A DNA stretch of 64,000 nucleotides from Burkholderia latens (GTDB lineage Bacteria > Pseudomonadota > Gammaproteobacteria > Burkholderiales > Burkholderiaceae), in assembly GCF_001718795.1 (NCBI RefSeq), contig NZ_CP013438.1, forward strand, positions 248,001 through 312,000, written 5' to 3'. The position numbers and the translations under genes were made by a program. Shown piece by piece: positions 53,557-63,681 of this stretch. A model generated the notes under the pieces. That model was not told where the DNA came from, searched no databases, and worked only from the letters and a program-made list of their open reading frames with translations. Each line of letters opens with the position of its first letter. The first letter of the stretch is position 1.

Positions 53557-54606
53557 ATGCGGTTTCGCTTCCTGACGCTCGGCGCGGCGCTCGCGGCCAC
53601 GCTGTTCGCGGCCGCGTTCGCGGCCGGATATGCGAGCCCGCCGGCGTCGGCCGGTGGCGCGTTCGACGATGCGAATCGCGGGCGTCCGCTCGCGCCGCTC
53701 GGCTCCGAGCAGCAGTGCGAGCGCTATTCGGGCCTGCCTGCCAAATGGGGCGACGATCCGAAGGCGGGGATGGTGCACCTGCGCGGCGGCGCATTCGTGT
53801 TCGGCAGCGCGCGCGGCTATGCGGACGAGCGTCCGGCCGGCGACGGCAGCGCGCGCGTCGGTGGCTTCTGGATCGATCAGACCGACGTGACGATCGCGCA
53901 GTTCGCCGCGTTCGTGAACGCGACCGGCTACGTGACGGAGGCCGAACAGCAGGGCGGCGCGGCGGTGTTTCATGTGCCGACGCGCGACGAGCTGAATGCG
54001 CGCGATCTCGCGTGGTGGACGTGGGTGAAGGGCGCGTCGTGGCGCCAGCCGCACGGCCCCGGCAGCAACGTTCACGGGCTCGGCAACCTGCCCGTTACGC
54101 TCGTCACGCAGCGCGACGCACTCGCATATGCGAAGTGGCTCGGCCGCGATCTGCCGACCGAAGCCGAATGGGAATACGCGGGCAAGGCCGGCCGCGACGA
54201 CGCATCGCTCGATGCGGCGCCGCGCGACGCGAACGGCAAGCCGGCCGCGAACTACTGGCAGGGAGCGTTCCCCGTGCTCGATACGGCCGAGGACGGTCAT
54301 GCGGGCCTCGCGCCGGTCGGCTGCTATGCGGCAAACGGCTTCCATCTGTACGACATGATCGGCAATGCGTGGGAGTGGACGAAAGACGCGTACACCGGCC
54401 CGCATCAATCGCACACGAACGGCGACACGGCGGCCGTCGCACCGCCGACGCGCCGGCACGATACGCCGATGGTGATCAAGGGCGGCTCGTTCCTGTGCTC
54501 GCGCGATTACTGCGTGCGTTACCGCGCGTCGTCGCGCGAGCAGCAGGAAGCCGATCTCGGCGCGTCGCACATCGGGTTTCGCACGATTCTGAGGGATCCA
54601 TCATGA
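53557..54606 (+). CDS. Formylglycine-generating enzyme, exported
   Basis: SUMF1-domain protein of 349 residues. An N-terminal signal or anchor (MRFRFLTLGAALAATLFAAA, to about residue 32) predicts periplasmic location. The domain shows MVHLRGGAFVFGS, FWIDQTDVTIAQFAAFVNAT, LPTEAEWEYAGKAG, GNAWEWTKDAY and GFRTILRDPS. Both active-site cysteines are present as Cys314 and Cys319 (GGSFLCSRDYCVRYR), matching the copper-binding pair of true aerobic formylglycine-generating enzymes. It would oxidise the sulfatase Cys to formylglycine with O2. It is 9 bases after the sulfatase and overlaps the next gene by ATGA, so the operon is tightly coupled. Confidence 0.9.
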   Translation: MRFRFLTLGAALAATLFAAAFAAGYASPPASAGGAFDDANRGRPLAPLGSEQQCERYSGLPAKWGDDPKAGMVHLRGGAFVFGSARGYADERPAGDGSARVGGFWIDQTDVTIAQFAAFVNATGYVTEAEQQGGAAVFHVPTRDELNARDLAWWTWVKGASWRQPHGPGSNVHGLGNLPVTLVTQRDALAYAKWLGRDLPTEAEWEYAGKAGRDDASLDAAPRDANGKPAANYWQGAFPVLDTAEDGHAGLAPVGCYAANGFHLYDMIGNAWEWTKDAYTGPHQSHTNGDTAAVAPPTRRHDTPMVIKGGSFLCSRDYCVRYRASSREQQEADLGASHIGFRTILRDPS

Positions 54607-55415
54607 CGCGGGCGATGAGGCGTTGCATCGCCGCGTTGGTGGCCGTCGCGTGCGGCTTCGGCGGTCCCGGCCGAGCCTGCGCCGCGGACGCGGCGACGCC
54701 GGCGATACGCGTCGGCGTCACACGCGGCGTGCATGCCGAGATCATGGACCAGGTTAAGCGCGTCGCCGCCGCGCGCGGCGTCGGCATCGACGTGGTGCAG
54801 TTTGACGACGCGTCGCGCATCGATACTGCGCTCGCCGACGGCCGGATCGATGCGGCGAGCTTCGAGGACGCGCAGCGCCTCGCTGCGGCGCGCGCGGCAA
54901 AGGGCTATGCATTGACCGCCGTCGCACCGACCGTCACGCTGCCGATGGCGCTGTATTCGCGCAAGCTGAAGAGTCTGAACGAACTGCAGCCCGGCGCGAC
55001 GGTCGGCCTTCCCGCCGACCCGCGCGGGATGGCGCGGGCGCTTGTGCTGCTGCAGAACGATACGCTGGTCACGCTGCGCGAAAACGCGGGCCTGCATGCG
55101 ACACTGCGCGACGTAACCGGCAACCGGCTCGCGCTGAAATTCGTCGCGCTGCGCCGAGATCGCGTTAATGCGGCGCTGGATTCGGCTGCGTTCGTCGCGA
55201 TCGACAGCGACGATGCCGCGCGCCTGGGCCTGCAACCGGCCCGGGACAGCATCAATCTCGAAGACGCGCGCTCGCCGTACGCGAACGTGTTGACCGTGCG
55301 CGACGCGGATCGTGCGAAACCCTGGGTCGCGCAGTTGGTGGCCGCGTATCACTCGGACGACGTCGCGCATTTCATCCTCGCGCGCTATCAGGATTCGGTG
55401 CGGCGGCCGTGGTAA
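54603..55415 (+). CDS. NlpA/MetQ-type periplasmic substrate-binding protein
   Basis: Protein of 270 residues with a signal peptide (about 1-29, ending CAADA). The NlpA lipoprotein-family fold is recognisable: IRVGVTRGVHAEIMDQVKRV, VQFDDASRIDTALADGRIDA, VTLPMALYSRKLKSLNELQP, GATVGLPADPRGMARALVLL and INLEDARSPYANVLTVRD. Relatives bind methionine or other small organic molecules for ABC import. The signal ends without an obvious lipobox. It overlaps the formylglycine-generating enzyme gene by four bases. Its operon partners suggest a sulfur-containing ligand, by inference. Permease and ATPase genes are not adjacent. Confidence 0.85.
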   Translation: MTRAMRRCIAALVAVACGFGGPGRACAADAATPAIRVGVTRGVHAEIMDQVKRVAAARGVGIDVVQFDDASRIDTALADGRIDAASFEDAQRLAAARAAKGYALTAVAPTVTLPMALYSRKLKSLNELQPGATVGLPADPRGMARALVLLQNDTLVTLRENAGLHATLRDVTGNRLALKFVALRRDRVNAALDSAAFVAIDSDDAARLGLQPARDSINLEDARSPYANVLTVRDADRAKPWVAQLVAAYHSDDVAHFILARYQDSVRRPW

Positions 55416-56428
55416 GCGATTACCGTCTCGCGTGCCATGCGTGCGGGCGCTGCTGCAACAGCGCGCCGACGTTGTCGTTGCGCGAACTGTTCAGGCATCG
55501 GCATACGTTCGTCGGTGCGCTGACGATCGGTCGCGTGCCGAAGCTGCGCGTCGGCGAGCGGTTGCACGCGCAGCGGCATGGCGACGTGCTCGATCCGGAG
55601 GATGTCGCCGCTTCGCACGCGCTTGCCGACACGTTGTTCCATCGCGCGACGGGCGCCGGCGGCGAATGGATCGCGCTGACGCTGCAAGGCTACGATTATC
55701 CGTCGCTCGCGCGGTGCCCGGCACTGGCCGACGATGGCCGCTGCCGTGTGCATGCCGGCAAGCCGTCGATTTGCGGCGCGGTGCCGCTCGATCCGATGCT
55801 GCCCGATCGCTTGCAGTCGCGCGTCCTCGCCCGGCGGCGGGACGAAACGGCATGGCTGGGCGCGCACTGTATCGTCGGCACGGAAGACGGCGGCACGGCT
55901 TCCATCGATGCATCGCAGACGATTCCGCTGTTGAAGGACGGGATGCTCGTCGATCGCGCCGCACTCGACACGTTCCGCCATTCGCTCGTGTTCGAGCGCG
56001 CGGTGTGGCGTGACGCGGTGTTCGCGTCGCTGAGCGACGGCGGGCCGCAGGTCCGTCAGGCGTTAGCGCGGCTCGCACCCGGCGGTTATCTGACGATGTC
56101 GATCGTGCCGGTGCTGCTGGCAGCCGCATCGGTGTCCACGCATTGTCGTGCGTTGTGCATCGACTTCGTCGACGCCCAGCGCGCGCTGATCGAACAGCGG
56201 CTCGAAGCCGCGCTCGCACGCCGGCGTCTCGACGATCGTCCGGTGTCGCGCGAACTGCGCGGCTTCGCAGCGGCCCTCGAACGTGCGCGGCATGTGCTCG
56301 CTGCGGTGCCGGAAACTGCCGCGTCGCGTGCGAGCCTCGATGCGCGTCGCATCGAAGCATGGCTCGATGATCGAAACGGCATCGACGCCGACGCGTGCGC
56401 GCAGCCTCACCCCGGGCAGCCGGCGTGA
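55409..56428 (+). CDS. YkgJ-family cysteine-cluster protein
   Basis: Protein of 339 residues starting at a GTG that overlaps the previous stop by seven bases. Near the N-terminus is ACHACGRCCNSAPTLSLREL, the C-x-x-C-x-x-C-C cluster of YkgJ/FliB-type proteins thought to bind zinc or an Fe-S centre. Further cysteines (LARCPALADDGRCRVHAGKP, SICGAVPLD) complete the usual second half of the domain within the first 150 residues. The remaining 190 residues are helical and unassigned. Molecular function is unknown; position in the sulfatase operon suggests a role in sulfatase maturation or metal supply. Confidence 0.8.
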   Translation: MVSDYRLACHACGRCCNSAPTLSLRELFRHRHTFVGALTIGRVPKLRVGERLHAQRHGDVLDPEDVAASHALADTLFHRATGAGGEWIALTLQGYDYPSLARCPALADDGRCRVHAGKPSICGAVPLDPMLPDRLQSRVLARRRDETAWLGAHCIVGTEDGGTASIDASQTIPLLKDGMLVDRAALDTFRHSLVFERAVWRDAVFASLSDGGPQVRQALARLAPGGYLTMSIVPVLLAAASVSTHCRALCIDFVDAQRALIEQRLEAALARRRLDDRPVSRELRGFAAALERARHVLAAVPETAASRASLDARRIEAWLDDRNGIDADACAQPHPGQPA

Positions 56429-56495
56429 GCGGCTTGCCGACGCGGCGCCTCATGCGTCGCGCGCGGCGTACGCCGCGCGGTATCCGCACATCGCT

Positions 56496-57428
56496 TCAAA
56501 GCGCCTCGACCAGCAACCGGTTGCTCTTCCCGCAATACTCGTGACACGCGGCGCGCGCCGCGATCGACGCGCCGTGCACGAACTTCGGCGCATCGGCCCG
56601 CCGTGACATCGACACGACGATCGACGGCGGCGACGGCTGCAGCGGCAGCTCGACGACCTCGCCGCTCGCGATCAATGCATCCACGAACAGCACCGGAATC
56701 GCGGCGACGCCGAACCCGTCGCGCACGAGCTGCACGATCACCGAGATCGACGGCGAACCGGTGATCCGCGTTTCCGACAGCGGCACGCCGTGCGCGTGCG
56801 CGAGCGTGCGCACGATGTCCTCGAGCGCGCGATGCGGCGCGGTGCCGCGCCCGTAGGTGAGGATCGGCTGGCGCAGCACCTGCCGCGCGAGGCCCGTGCG
56901 CGCGTTCGGCAGCAGCCCCGCGCGCGCGATCCAGCGCACCGGATAGTTCGCCAGCGCGTCGCAGATCACCGACGCCTCGTCGCTGCCTTCCACGCGAATG
57001 ATCAGATCGAGCTCGCCCGCCATCAGCCGCCGCTGCAGCACGACGCTGACGTCGACGGTCAGGTCGATCTCGAGCTGCGGATAGTCGGCGGCGAGGCGGC
57101 GCAGGTAATGCGGCAACCAGCTATGCACGACCGTCTCGATCACGCCGAGCCGCAGCTTGCCGCGCAGCGCGCTTTCGCCTGCCGCGGCGGCCTGAAGCTC
57201 GTGCGTGGCCTCGACGACGGCCTTCGCATAGCCGAGCAGATATTCGCCGTTCGGCGTGAGCCGGAACGCGCGGCTGTCGCGGTCGACGAGCACGGTCTGC
57301 AATTCGTCCTCGAGCGCCTTCAGGCGCTGCGAGATCGCGGCCGGCGTCGCGTGCAGCGCGGCGGCCGTCGTGCGGAAATTGCGCAGCTTCGCGAGCGTGA
57401 CGAAGGTTTCGAGAAAACGCGTGTTCAT
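56496..57428 (-). CDS. LysR-family transcriptional regulator
   Basis: Regulator of 310 residues. The HTH is at 1-58 (MNTRFLETFVTLAKLRNFRT, TPAAISQRLKALEDELQ), followed by LRLGVIETVVHSWLPHYLRR and a C-terminal effector lobe ending KSNRLLVEAL. It is divergent from the DUF1445-MFS-oxoprolinase genes, so it is their likely regulator. The 207-base gap holds AT-rich T-N11-A-type sequence around 57,505-57,530 suited to LysR binding. The inducer may be D-glutamate or 5-oxoproline, by inference from the targets. Confidence 0.92.
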   Translation of the reverse strand: MNTRFLETFVTLAKLRNFRTTAAALHATPAAISQRLKALEDELQTVLVDRDSRAFRLTPNGEYLLGYAKAVVEATHELQAAAAGESALRGKLRLGVIETVVHSWLPHYLRRLAADYPQLEIDLTVDVSVVLQRRLMAGELDLIIRVEGSDEASVICDALANYPVRWIARAGLLPNARTGLARQVLRQPILTYGRGTAPHRALEDIVRTLAHAHGVPLSETRITGSPSISVIVQLVRDGFGVAAIPVLFVDALIASGEVVELPLQPSPPSIVVSMSRRADAPKFVHGASIAARAACHEYCGKSNRLLVEAL

Positions 57429-57635
57429 GGCGATCCCGCGGACGGTGGACGCGCAGCTTGCCGGTGAAAAAAACTGAACGGGACCGGGGAAAACCCGGAC
57501 ATCTGTTAAGCAATTCTATACACCGGGCACAAAAAAACTCGTTGGCGACAAAATTTTTTCTTTTCTATTCTTCGCCGTATCCGCTGACGCAGCGACATCG
57601 TCGGCCCAATCACACCCCGATCCGCTACCGACATC

Positions 57636-58409
57636 ATGACGCCTTCCGAATTCCGCCAGTCCGTACGCAGCGGCGCGTTCCGCAATCCGACAGCCGGCCA
57701 GTGCGGCCCGTTCGCGCAAGCGAATCTCGCAATCCTGCCGAACGCGCATGCGCACGATTTCCTGCGCTTCTGTCAGGCGAATCCGAAGGCGTGTCCGCTG
57801 CTCGGCGTCGGCGAACCGGGTGCGTTCCGCGTCGCCGTGCTCGGCGAGGATCTGGACATCCGCACCGACGTGCCGAGCTACAACGTGTACAGGAATGGCG
57901 TGTTGACGGAGCGCGTCGATTCGCTCGAGGCGTTGTGGCGCGACGACTTCGTCGTGTTCGCGATCGGTTGCTCGTTTTCGTTCGAGGACATGCTGGCGCG
58001 CGAAGGGATCGGACTGCGGCATATCGAGGAAGGGCGCAACGTGCCGATGTACCGCACGTCGATCCCGAACCGCCGCGCGGGAATCTTCGGCGGCCAGCTG
58101 GTCGTGTCGATGCGGCCGCTGCGCGGCGCCGACGCGATACGCGCGGTGCAGATCACGAGCCGGTTTCCCGGCGTGCATGGCGCGCCGGTCCATATCGGCC
58201 ACCCTGAAGCGCTGGGCATCGCCGATCTCGGCGCGCCCGATTTCGGCGACGCGGTAACGGTGCGCGACGGCGAGCTGCCGGTGTTCTGGGCGTGCGGCGT
58301 GACGCCGCAAACCGCGCTGATGGAAGCGAAGCTGCCGCTCGCGATCGCGCATACGCCCGGCTACATGCTGATGACCGACATCACGAACGCGTCGCTGGCC
58401 GTGTTCTGA
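57636..58409 (+). CDS. DUF1445 protein, putative hydro-lyase / D-glutamate cyclase-like
   Basis: Protein of 257 residues covering the whole DUF1445 family. Visible are [88 protein letters not shown] and [20 protein letters not shown]. The domain forms the N-terminal part of the mitochondrial D-glutamate cyclase (DGLUCY), which makes 5-oxo-D-proline from D-glutamate. Bacterial stand-alone members are annotated only as putative hydro-lyases. The neighbouring 5-oxoprolinase makes the cyclase reading attractive here. Confidence 0.88.
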   Translation: MTPSEFRQSVRSGAFRNPTAGQCGPFAQANLAILPNAHAHDFLRFCQANPKACPLLGVGEPGAFRVAVLGEDLDIRTDVPSYNVYRNGVLTERVDSLEALWRDDFVVFAIGCSFSFEDMLAREGIGLRHIEEGRNVPMYRTSIPNRRAGIFGGQLVVSMRPLRGADAIRAVQITSRFPGVHGAPVHIGHPEALGIADLGAPDFGDAVTVRDGELPVFWACGVTPQTALMEAKLPLAIAHTPGYMLMTDITNASLAVF

Positions 58410-58601
58410 TCCGGTCGATGCCGGTGGCCCGCGCGGCCGCCACGCCGCCCGTCGCGGCATTACGCGGCATTACGCGGCAGCGGGGCGCCGGGCGCCGACG
58501 ATCCGCTCGCGGCCGGAGCACGCCGCGGCACACGCATGAAGCCTACGTACCACACGCAAGACGTGCAGGTCTCGACCGCACATTTCGACAGGAGCCTCAC
58601 C

Positions 58602-59906
58602 ATGGAAAGCAAGACCCTCGCGGCGCCCGCCGCCGAGCCCGCGGGCCCCGCGCGCAACGGCCTGTTCGGATGGTATGCGCACGCGCAGCCGCGCGAGCGG
58701 CGCGCGTTCTGGAGCTGCAAGGTCGGCTACATGCTCGACGGGATGGACACGCAGATGCTGTCGTTCGTGATCCCGACGCTCGTCGCGACGTGGGGCATCT
58801 CGCTCGCGGATGCCGGCTTCATCGGCACGATGACGCTGCTCGCGTCGGCGCTCGGCGGCTGGATCGCGGGCATCCTGTCCGACCGGATCGGCCGCGTGCG
58901 CACGCTGCAACTGACGGTGCTGTGGTTCGCGGTGTTCACCGCGCTGTGCGGGCTTGCGCAGAACTACCACCAGCTGCTCGCCGCGCGCGCGCTGATGGGC
59001 TTCGGCTTCGGCGGCGAGTGGACAGCGGGCGCCGTGCTGATCGGCGAGGTGATCCGTGCACGCGATCGCGGCAAGGCGGTCGGGCTCGTGCAGTCGGGCT
59101 GGGCGATCGGCTGGGGGCTGTCGGCGCTGCTGTATGCGCTGCTGTTCTCGGTGCTGCCGGCCGAGCAGGCGTGGCGTGCGCTGTTCCTCGTCGGCCTCGC
59201 GCCGGCGCTGCTGGTGGTCGTGATCCGCCGCTACGTGAAGGAGCCGGACGTCTACGAAAAAGAGAAGGCCGCGCAGGCGAAAGGCGCCGACGCGCCGCGC
59301 TTCACGGAAATCTTTGCGCCGAAGCTGCTGTCGACGACATTGCGCGCGGCACTGCTGACGACCGGCGCGCAGGGCGGCTACTACGCGATCACGACGTGGC
59401 TGCCGACGTTCCTGAAGACCGAGCGGCACCTGACCGTGATGGGCACCGGCGGCTATCTCGCGACGATCATCATCGGTTCGTGGATCGGCTATCTGACGAG
59501 CGCCTATCTGACCGACCGCGTCGGCCGCAAGCCGAACTTCATCCTGTTCGCGCTCGGCTCGATGGTGATCGCGTTCGCCTACACGTCGCCGGCGCTGCAT
59601 CTCACCGATTCGTCGATGCTGTGGCTCGGGTTCCCGCTCGGCTTCTTCGCATCGGGCATCTTCTCCGGGATGGGCGCGTTCCTGACCGAGCTGTTCCCGA
59701 CGCGCGTGCGCGGGTCGGGGCAAGGCTTCTGCTACAACGTCGGCCGTGCGGTCGGCGCGCTGTTCCCGTTCCTGATCGGTGCGCTGGCGAAACACTACGG
59801 GCTCGGCGCGAGCATCGGCATCTTCGCGGTTGCCGCGTACGGCGTGATGATCGTCGCCGCGCTGACGCTGCCCGAAACGCGCGGCCGCGAGCTCGACGCC
59901 GCATAA
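58602..59906 (+). CDS. MFS transporter
   Basis: Twelve-helix carrier of 434 residues. [17 protein letters not shown] in helix 1, the loop [15 protein letters not shown] between helices 2 and 3, [20 protein letters not shown] in helix 4, [16 protein letters not shown] in helix 5 and [14 protein letters not shown] in the second half place it in the aromatic-acid/sialate-type symporter group. AGGAGCCTCACC precedes the ATG at 58602. It sits between the DUF1445 gene and 5-oxoprolinase, so uptake of D-glutamate, 5-oxoproline or a precursor is probable but unproven. Confidence 0.9.
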   Translation: MESKTLAAPAAEPAGPARNGLFGWYAHAQPRERRAFWSCKVGYMLDGMDTQMLSFVIPTLVATWGISLADAGFIGTMTLLASALGGWIAGILSDRIGRVRTLQLTVLWFAVFTALCGLAQNYHQLLAARALMGFGFGGEWTAGAVLIGEVIRARDRGKAVGLVQSGWAIGWGLSALLYALLFSVLPAEQAWRALFLVGLAPALLVVVIRRYVKEPDVYEKEKAAQAKGADAPRFTEIFAPKLLSTTLRAALLTTGAQGGYYAITTWLPTFLKTERHLTVMGTGGYLATIIIGSWIGYLTSAYLTDRVGRKPNFILFALGSMVIAFAYTSPALHLTDSSMLWLGFPLGFFASGIFSGMGAFLTELFPTRVRGSGQGFCYNVGRAVGALFPFLIGALAKHYGLGASIGIFAVAAYGVMIVAALTLPETRGRELDAA

Positions 59907-60042
59907 GCGCGCCGCGCAAGCGGGCGGCAGTTCCTCCTGCCGCGTTACCTACCCCTGTTCATCGAAGCCCTCACGCGGCGCGCGACGCGCGCCGTGCGAC
60001 GGCGCTCGTCCTTCGAATCAACGACGCATCGAGTTCATCGCC

Positions 60043-63000
60043 ATGACTGACCGACACAGTTTCCCCGTTTCCTCCGACGCCGCACGCTGGCAATTCTGGA
60101 TCGACCGCGGCGGCACGTTCACCGACATCGTCGCGCGCCGGCCCGACGGCACGCTCGTCACGCACAAGCTGCTGTCCGAGAATCCCGAGCAATATCGCGA
60201 CGCCGCAGTCGCCGGCATTCGCCATCTGCTCGGCCTCGCCGACGGCGAGCCGATCACGCCGGAGCGCGTCGACATGGTGAAGATGGGCACGACGGTCGCG
60301 ACCAACGCGCTGCTCGAACGCAAGGGCGAGCGCACCGCGCTTGCGACGACCCGCGGCTTTCGCGACGTGCTGCGCATCGCGTACCAGAACCGGCCGCGCC
60401 TGTTCGATCTCGACATCGTGCTGCCCGATGCGCTGTACGAGACCGTCGTCGAAATCGACGAGCGGATCGGCGCGCACGGCGACGTCGTTGTGCCGCTCGA
60501 TCTGCAGAGCGCCGAAGCGGCGCTGCGCAGCGTGTTCGACTCGGGCGTGCAGGCACTCGCGATCGTGCTGATCCACGGCTATCGCTACACCGCGCACGAA
60601 CGCGCGCTGGCCGGGCTGGCCCGCCGGATCGGCTTCACGCAGGTGTCGGTGTCGCACGAGGTGTCGCCGCTGATGAAGATGGTGTCGCGCGGCGACACGA
60701 CCGTCGTCGACGCGTATCTGTCGCCGATCCTGCGCCGCTACGTCGAGCAGGTCGCGCACGAGATGCCCGGCGTGAACCTGCAGTTCATGCAAAGCAGCGG
60801 CGGTCTCACCCGCGCGGACGCATTCCAGGGCAAGGACGCGATCCTGTCCGGGCCGGCCGGCGGAATCGTCGGGATGGTGCGCGCCGCGCGCGCGGCCGGC
60901 TTCGGGCGCGTGATCGGCTTCGACATGGGCGGCACGTCGACCGACGTGTCGCACTACAACGGCGAATTCGAGCGCGTGTTCGAGACGCAGGTGGCCGGCG
61001 TACGGATGCGTGCGCCGATGATGAGCATCCATACGGTCGCCGCGGGCGGCGGCTCGGTGCTCGGCTTCGACGGTGCGCGGCTGCGCGTCGGCCCCGAATC
61101 GGCCGGCGCGAATCCGGGCCCGGCCGCGTATCGTCGCGGCGGCCCGCTGACGGTGACCGACTGCAACGTGATGCTCGGCAAGATCCAGCCCGACCATTTT
61201 CCGCGCGTGTTCGGCCCGCACGCGGACGAGCCGCTCGATCGTGCCGGCGTGGTCGCGAAGTTCGAAGCGCTCGCGGACCAGATCCACGCGGCGACCGGCC
61301 GGCGCGACACGCCCGAGGCGCTCGCGGAAGGGTTCCTTGAAATCGCGATCGGCAGCATGGCGAACGCGATCAAGAAGATCTCCGTGCAGCGCGGCCACGA
61401 CGTGTCGCGCTACGTGCTGACGACGTTCGGCGGCGCGGGCGGCCAGCACGCGTGCGGCGTCGCAGATGCGCTGGGGATGACGCAGGTGTTCGCGCATCCG
61501 CTCGCGGGCGTGCTGTCCGCATACGGGATGGGTCTGGCCGACCAGACCGCGATGCGCGAACGCGCTGTGGAAGCGGTGTTGTCCGACGCGTCGCTGCCCG
61601 CGCTGAATGCGACGCTCGACCGGCTCGCCGACGACGCGATCGGCGCGCTGCTCGAACAGGGCGTGCCGGCGGAGCGCATCGCGACCGAGCGGCGCGTGCA
61701 CCTGCGCTACCAGGGCACCGATTCCGCGCTCGACGTGCCGGCCGGAAGCGTCGCCGCGATGCAGCAGGCGTTCGAGGCCGCGTACCGGCAGCGCTATGCG
61801 TTCCTGATGCCCGGCACGCCGCTGGTCGCCGAACTCGCGTCGGTCGAGGCGATCGGCTGCTCCGACGCGCCGGTCGAGGTCGCGCCGCTCGCGCCGCGCG
61901 ACGCGGACGCGGCGCCGCACGCACACAGTGCGGTGCGGTTCTACTCGGGCGGCCAGTGGCACGACGCGGCGTTGTACGTGCGCGATACGCTGCTCGCCGG
62001 CGATACGATCGACGGCCCGGCGATCGTCGCGGAGCGGAACGGCACGACCGTCGTCGAACCCGGCTGGCGCGCCGACATGACCGCGCAGGGCAACCTGGTC
62101 CTGACGCGCACGACGCCGTTGCCGACGCGCCGCTCGCTCGGCACCGACGCCGATCCGGTGCGGCTCGAGATCTTCAACAACCTGTTCATGTCGATCGCCG
62201 AGCAAATGGGACTGCGGCTGCAGAACACCGCGTACTCGGTGAACATCAAGGAACGGCTCGACTTCTCGTGCGCGATCTTCGACGGCGACGGCAACCTGAT
62301 CGCGAACGCGCCGCACATGCCCGTGCATCTCGGCTCGATGGGCGAGAGCATCCGGACGGTGATCGAGCGCAACCGCGGCCGGATGCGCGACGGCGACGTG
62401 TTCATGCTGAACGATCCGTATCACGGCGGCACGCATCTGCCCGACGTCACGGTGATCACGCCGGTGTTCGCGGACGGCTCGGACGCGCCGCTGTTCTACG
62501 TCGGCTCGCGCGGCCACCATGCGGACATTGGCGGCACGACGCCGGGCTCGATGCCGCCCGATTCGACGCACATCGACGAAGAGGGCGTGCTGATCGACAA
62601 CTGGCAGCTCGTGTCGGCGGGCGTGCTGCGCGATGCGGACACGCGCGCGCTGCTCGCGTCGGGCCGCTACCCGGCGCGCAACGTCGAGCAGAACATGGCC
62701 GACTTGCGCGCGCAGATCGCCGCGAACCAGAAGGGCGTCGACGAGTTGCGGCGGATGGTTGCACAGTTCGGCCGCGACGTCGTGCTCGCATTCATGGGGC
62801 ACGTGCAGGACAACGCCGAAGAAGCAGTGCGGCGGGTGATCGGCGCGCTGCAGGACGGCGCGTATCGCTATGCGCTCGACAACGGCGCCGAGATTCGCGT
62901 CGCGATCCGCGTCGACCGTGCGGCACGGCGCGCGCAGATCGACTTCACCGGCACGTCCGCGCAGCTCGACAACAACTTCAACGCGCCGAAGGCCGTTTGC

Positions 63001-63681
63001 ATGGCCGCGGTGCTGTATGTGTTCCGCACGCTCGTCGGCGACGACATTCCGCTCAACGCCGGCTGTCTGAAGCCGCTCGACGTGATCGTGCCCGCGCGCT
63101 CGATGCTGAATCCCGAGTATCCGGCGGCGGTCGTGTCGGGCAACGTCGAAACGTCGTCGGCGATCACCAACGCGCTGTATGGCGCACTCGGCTGCGTCGC
63201 ATCGAGCCAGGGAACGATGAATAACTTCACATTCGGTAACGATCAATACCAGTACTACGAGACGATCGCCGGCGGCAGCGGCGCGGGCAACGGCTTCGCG
63301 GGCGTGGCCGCGGTGCAGACGCACATGACCAACTCGCGGCTGACCGATCCGGAGGTGCTCGAATGGCGTTACCCGGTGCGGCTCGAGTCGCACCGGCTGC
63401 GCGACGGGTCGGGTGGCGCCGGCCGCTGGCGCGGCGGCGACGGCGCCGTGCGGCGGATTCGGTTCCTCGAGGCGATGACCGCGTCGATCCTGTCGAACAA
63501 CCGGATCCACGCGCCGTTCGGCGCGGCGGGCGGCGAGGCCGGCGCGCTTGGCCGCAACACGATCGAGCGGGCGGACGGCACGGTCGAAACCCTGCGGCAT
63601 ATCGGCCGCGCGCAGATGGCGCCGGGCGACGTATTCGTCGTCGAGACCCCGGGCGGCGGCGGTTACGGCGCGGCGGGCTGA
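60043..63681 (+). CDS. 5-oxoprolinase / hydantoinase, fused HyuA-HyuB type
   Basis: Protein of 1212 residues fusing both subunits. The HyuA half (1-690) has the ATP-grasping [74 protein letters not shown] and [19 protein letters not shown]. The HyuB half (about 705-1212) has [80 protein letters not shown] and the C-terminal GGGGYG. The enzyme opens the ring of 5-oxoproline with ATP to give glutamate. Length fits eukaryote-like single-chain oxoprolinases. With the upstream DUF1445 gene it could form a D-glutamate route, though the stereochemistry would need to be accommodated. Confidence 0.93.
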   Translation: MTDRHSFPVSSDAARWQFWIDRGGTFTDIVARRPDGTLVTHKLLSENPEQYRDAAVAGIRHLLGLADGEPITPERVDMVKMGTTVATNALLERKGERTALATTRGFRDVLRIAYQNRPRLFDLDIVLPDALYETVVEIDERIGAHGDVVVPLDLQSAEAALRSVFDSGVQALAIVLIHGYRYTAHERALAGLARRIGFTQVSVSHEVSPLMKMVSRGDTTVVDAYLSPILRRYVEQVAHEMPGVNLQFMQSSGGLTRADAFQGKDAILSGPAGGIVGMVRAARAAGFGRVIGFDMGGTSTDVSHYNGEFERVFETQVAGVRMRAPMMSIHTVAAGGGSVLGFDGARLRVGPESAGANPGPAAYRRGGPLTVTDCNVMLGKIQPDHFPRVFGPHADEPLDRAGVVAKFEALADQIHAATGRRDTPEALAEGFLEIAIGSMANAIKKISVQRGHDVSRYVLTTFGGAGGQHACGVADALGMTQVFAHPLAGVLSAYGMGLADQTAMRERAVEAVLSDASLPALNATLDRLADDAIGALLEQGVPAERIATERRVHLRYQGTDSALDVPAGSVAAMQQAFEAAYRQRYAFLMPGTPLVAELASVEAIGCSDAPVEVAPLAPRDADAAPHAHSAVRFYSGGQWHDAALYVRDTLLAGDTIDGPAIVAERNGTTVVEPGWRADMTAQGNLVLTRTTPLPTRRSLGTDADPVRLEIFNNLFMSIAEQMGLRLQNTAYSVNIKERLDFSCAIFDGDGNLIANAPHMPVHLGSMGESIRTVIERNRGRMRDGDVFMLNDPYHGGTHLPDVTVITPVFADGSDAPLFYVGSRGHHADIGGTTPGSMPPDSTHIDEEGVLIDNWQLVSAGVLRDADTRALLASGRYPARNVEQNMADLRAQIAANQKGVDELRRMVAQFGRDVVLAFMGHVQDNAEEAVRRVIGALQDGAYRYALDNGAEIRVAIRVDRAARRAQIDFTGTSAQLDNNFNAPKAVCMAAVLYVFRTLVGDDIPLNAGCLKPLDVIVPARSMLNPEYPAAVVSGNVETSSAITNALYGALGCVASSQGTMNNFTFGNDQYQYYETIAGGSGAGNGFAGVAAVQTHMTNSRLTDPEVLEWRYPVRLESHRLRDGSGGAGRWRGGDGAVRRIRFLEAMTASILSNNRIHAPFGAAGGEAGALGRNTIERADGTVETLRHIGRAQMAPGDVFVVETPGGGGYGAAG

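Noticed and set aside
59971..63600. 1209-residue minus-strand frame opposite the oxoprolinase gene
   Set aside because: Antisense artefact of GC3 bias. The plus strand encodes a complete conserved enzyme.
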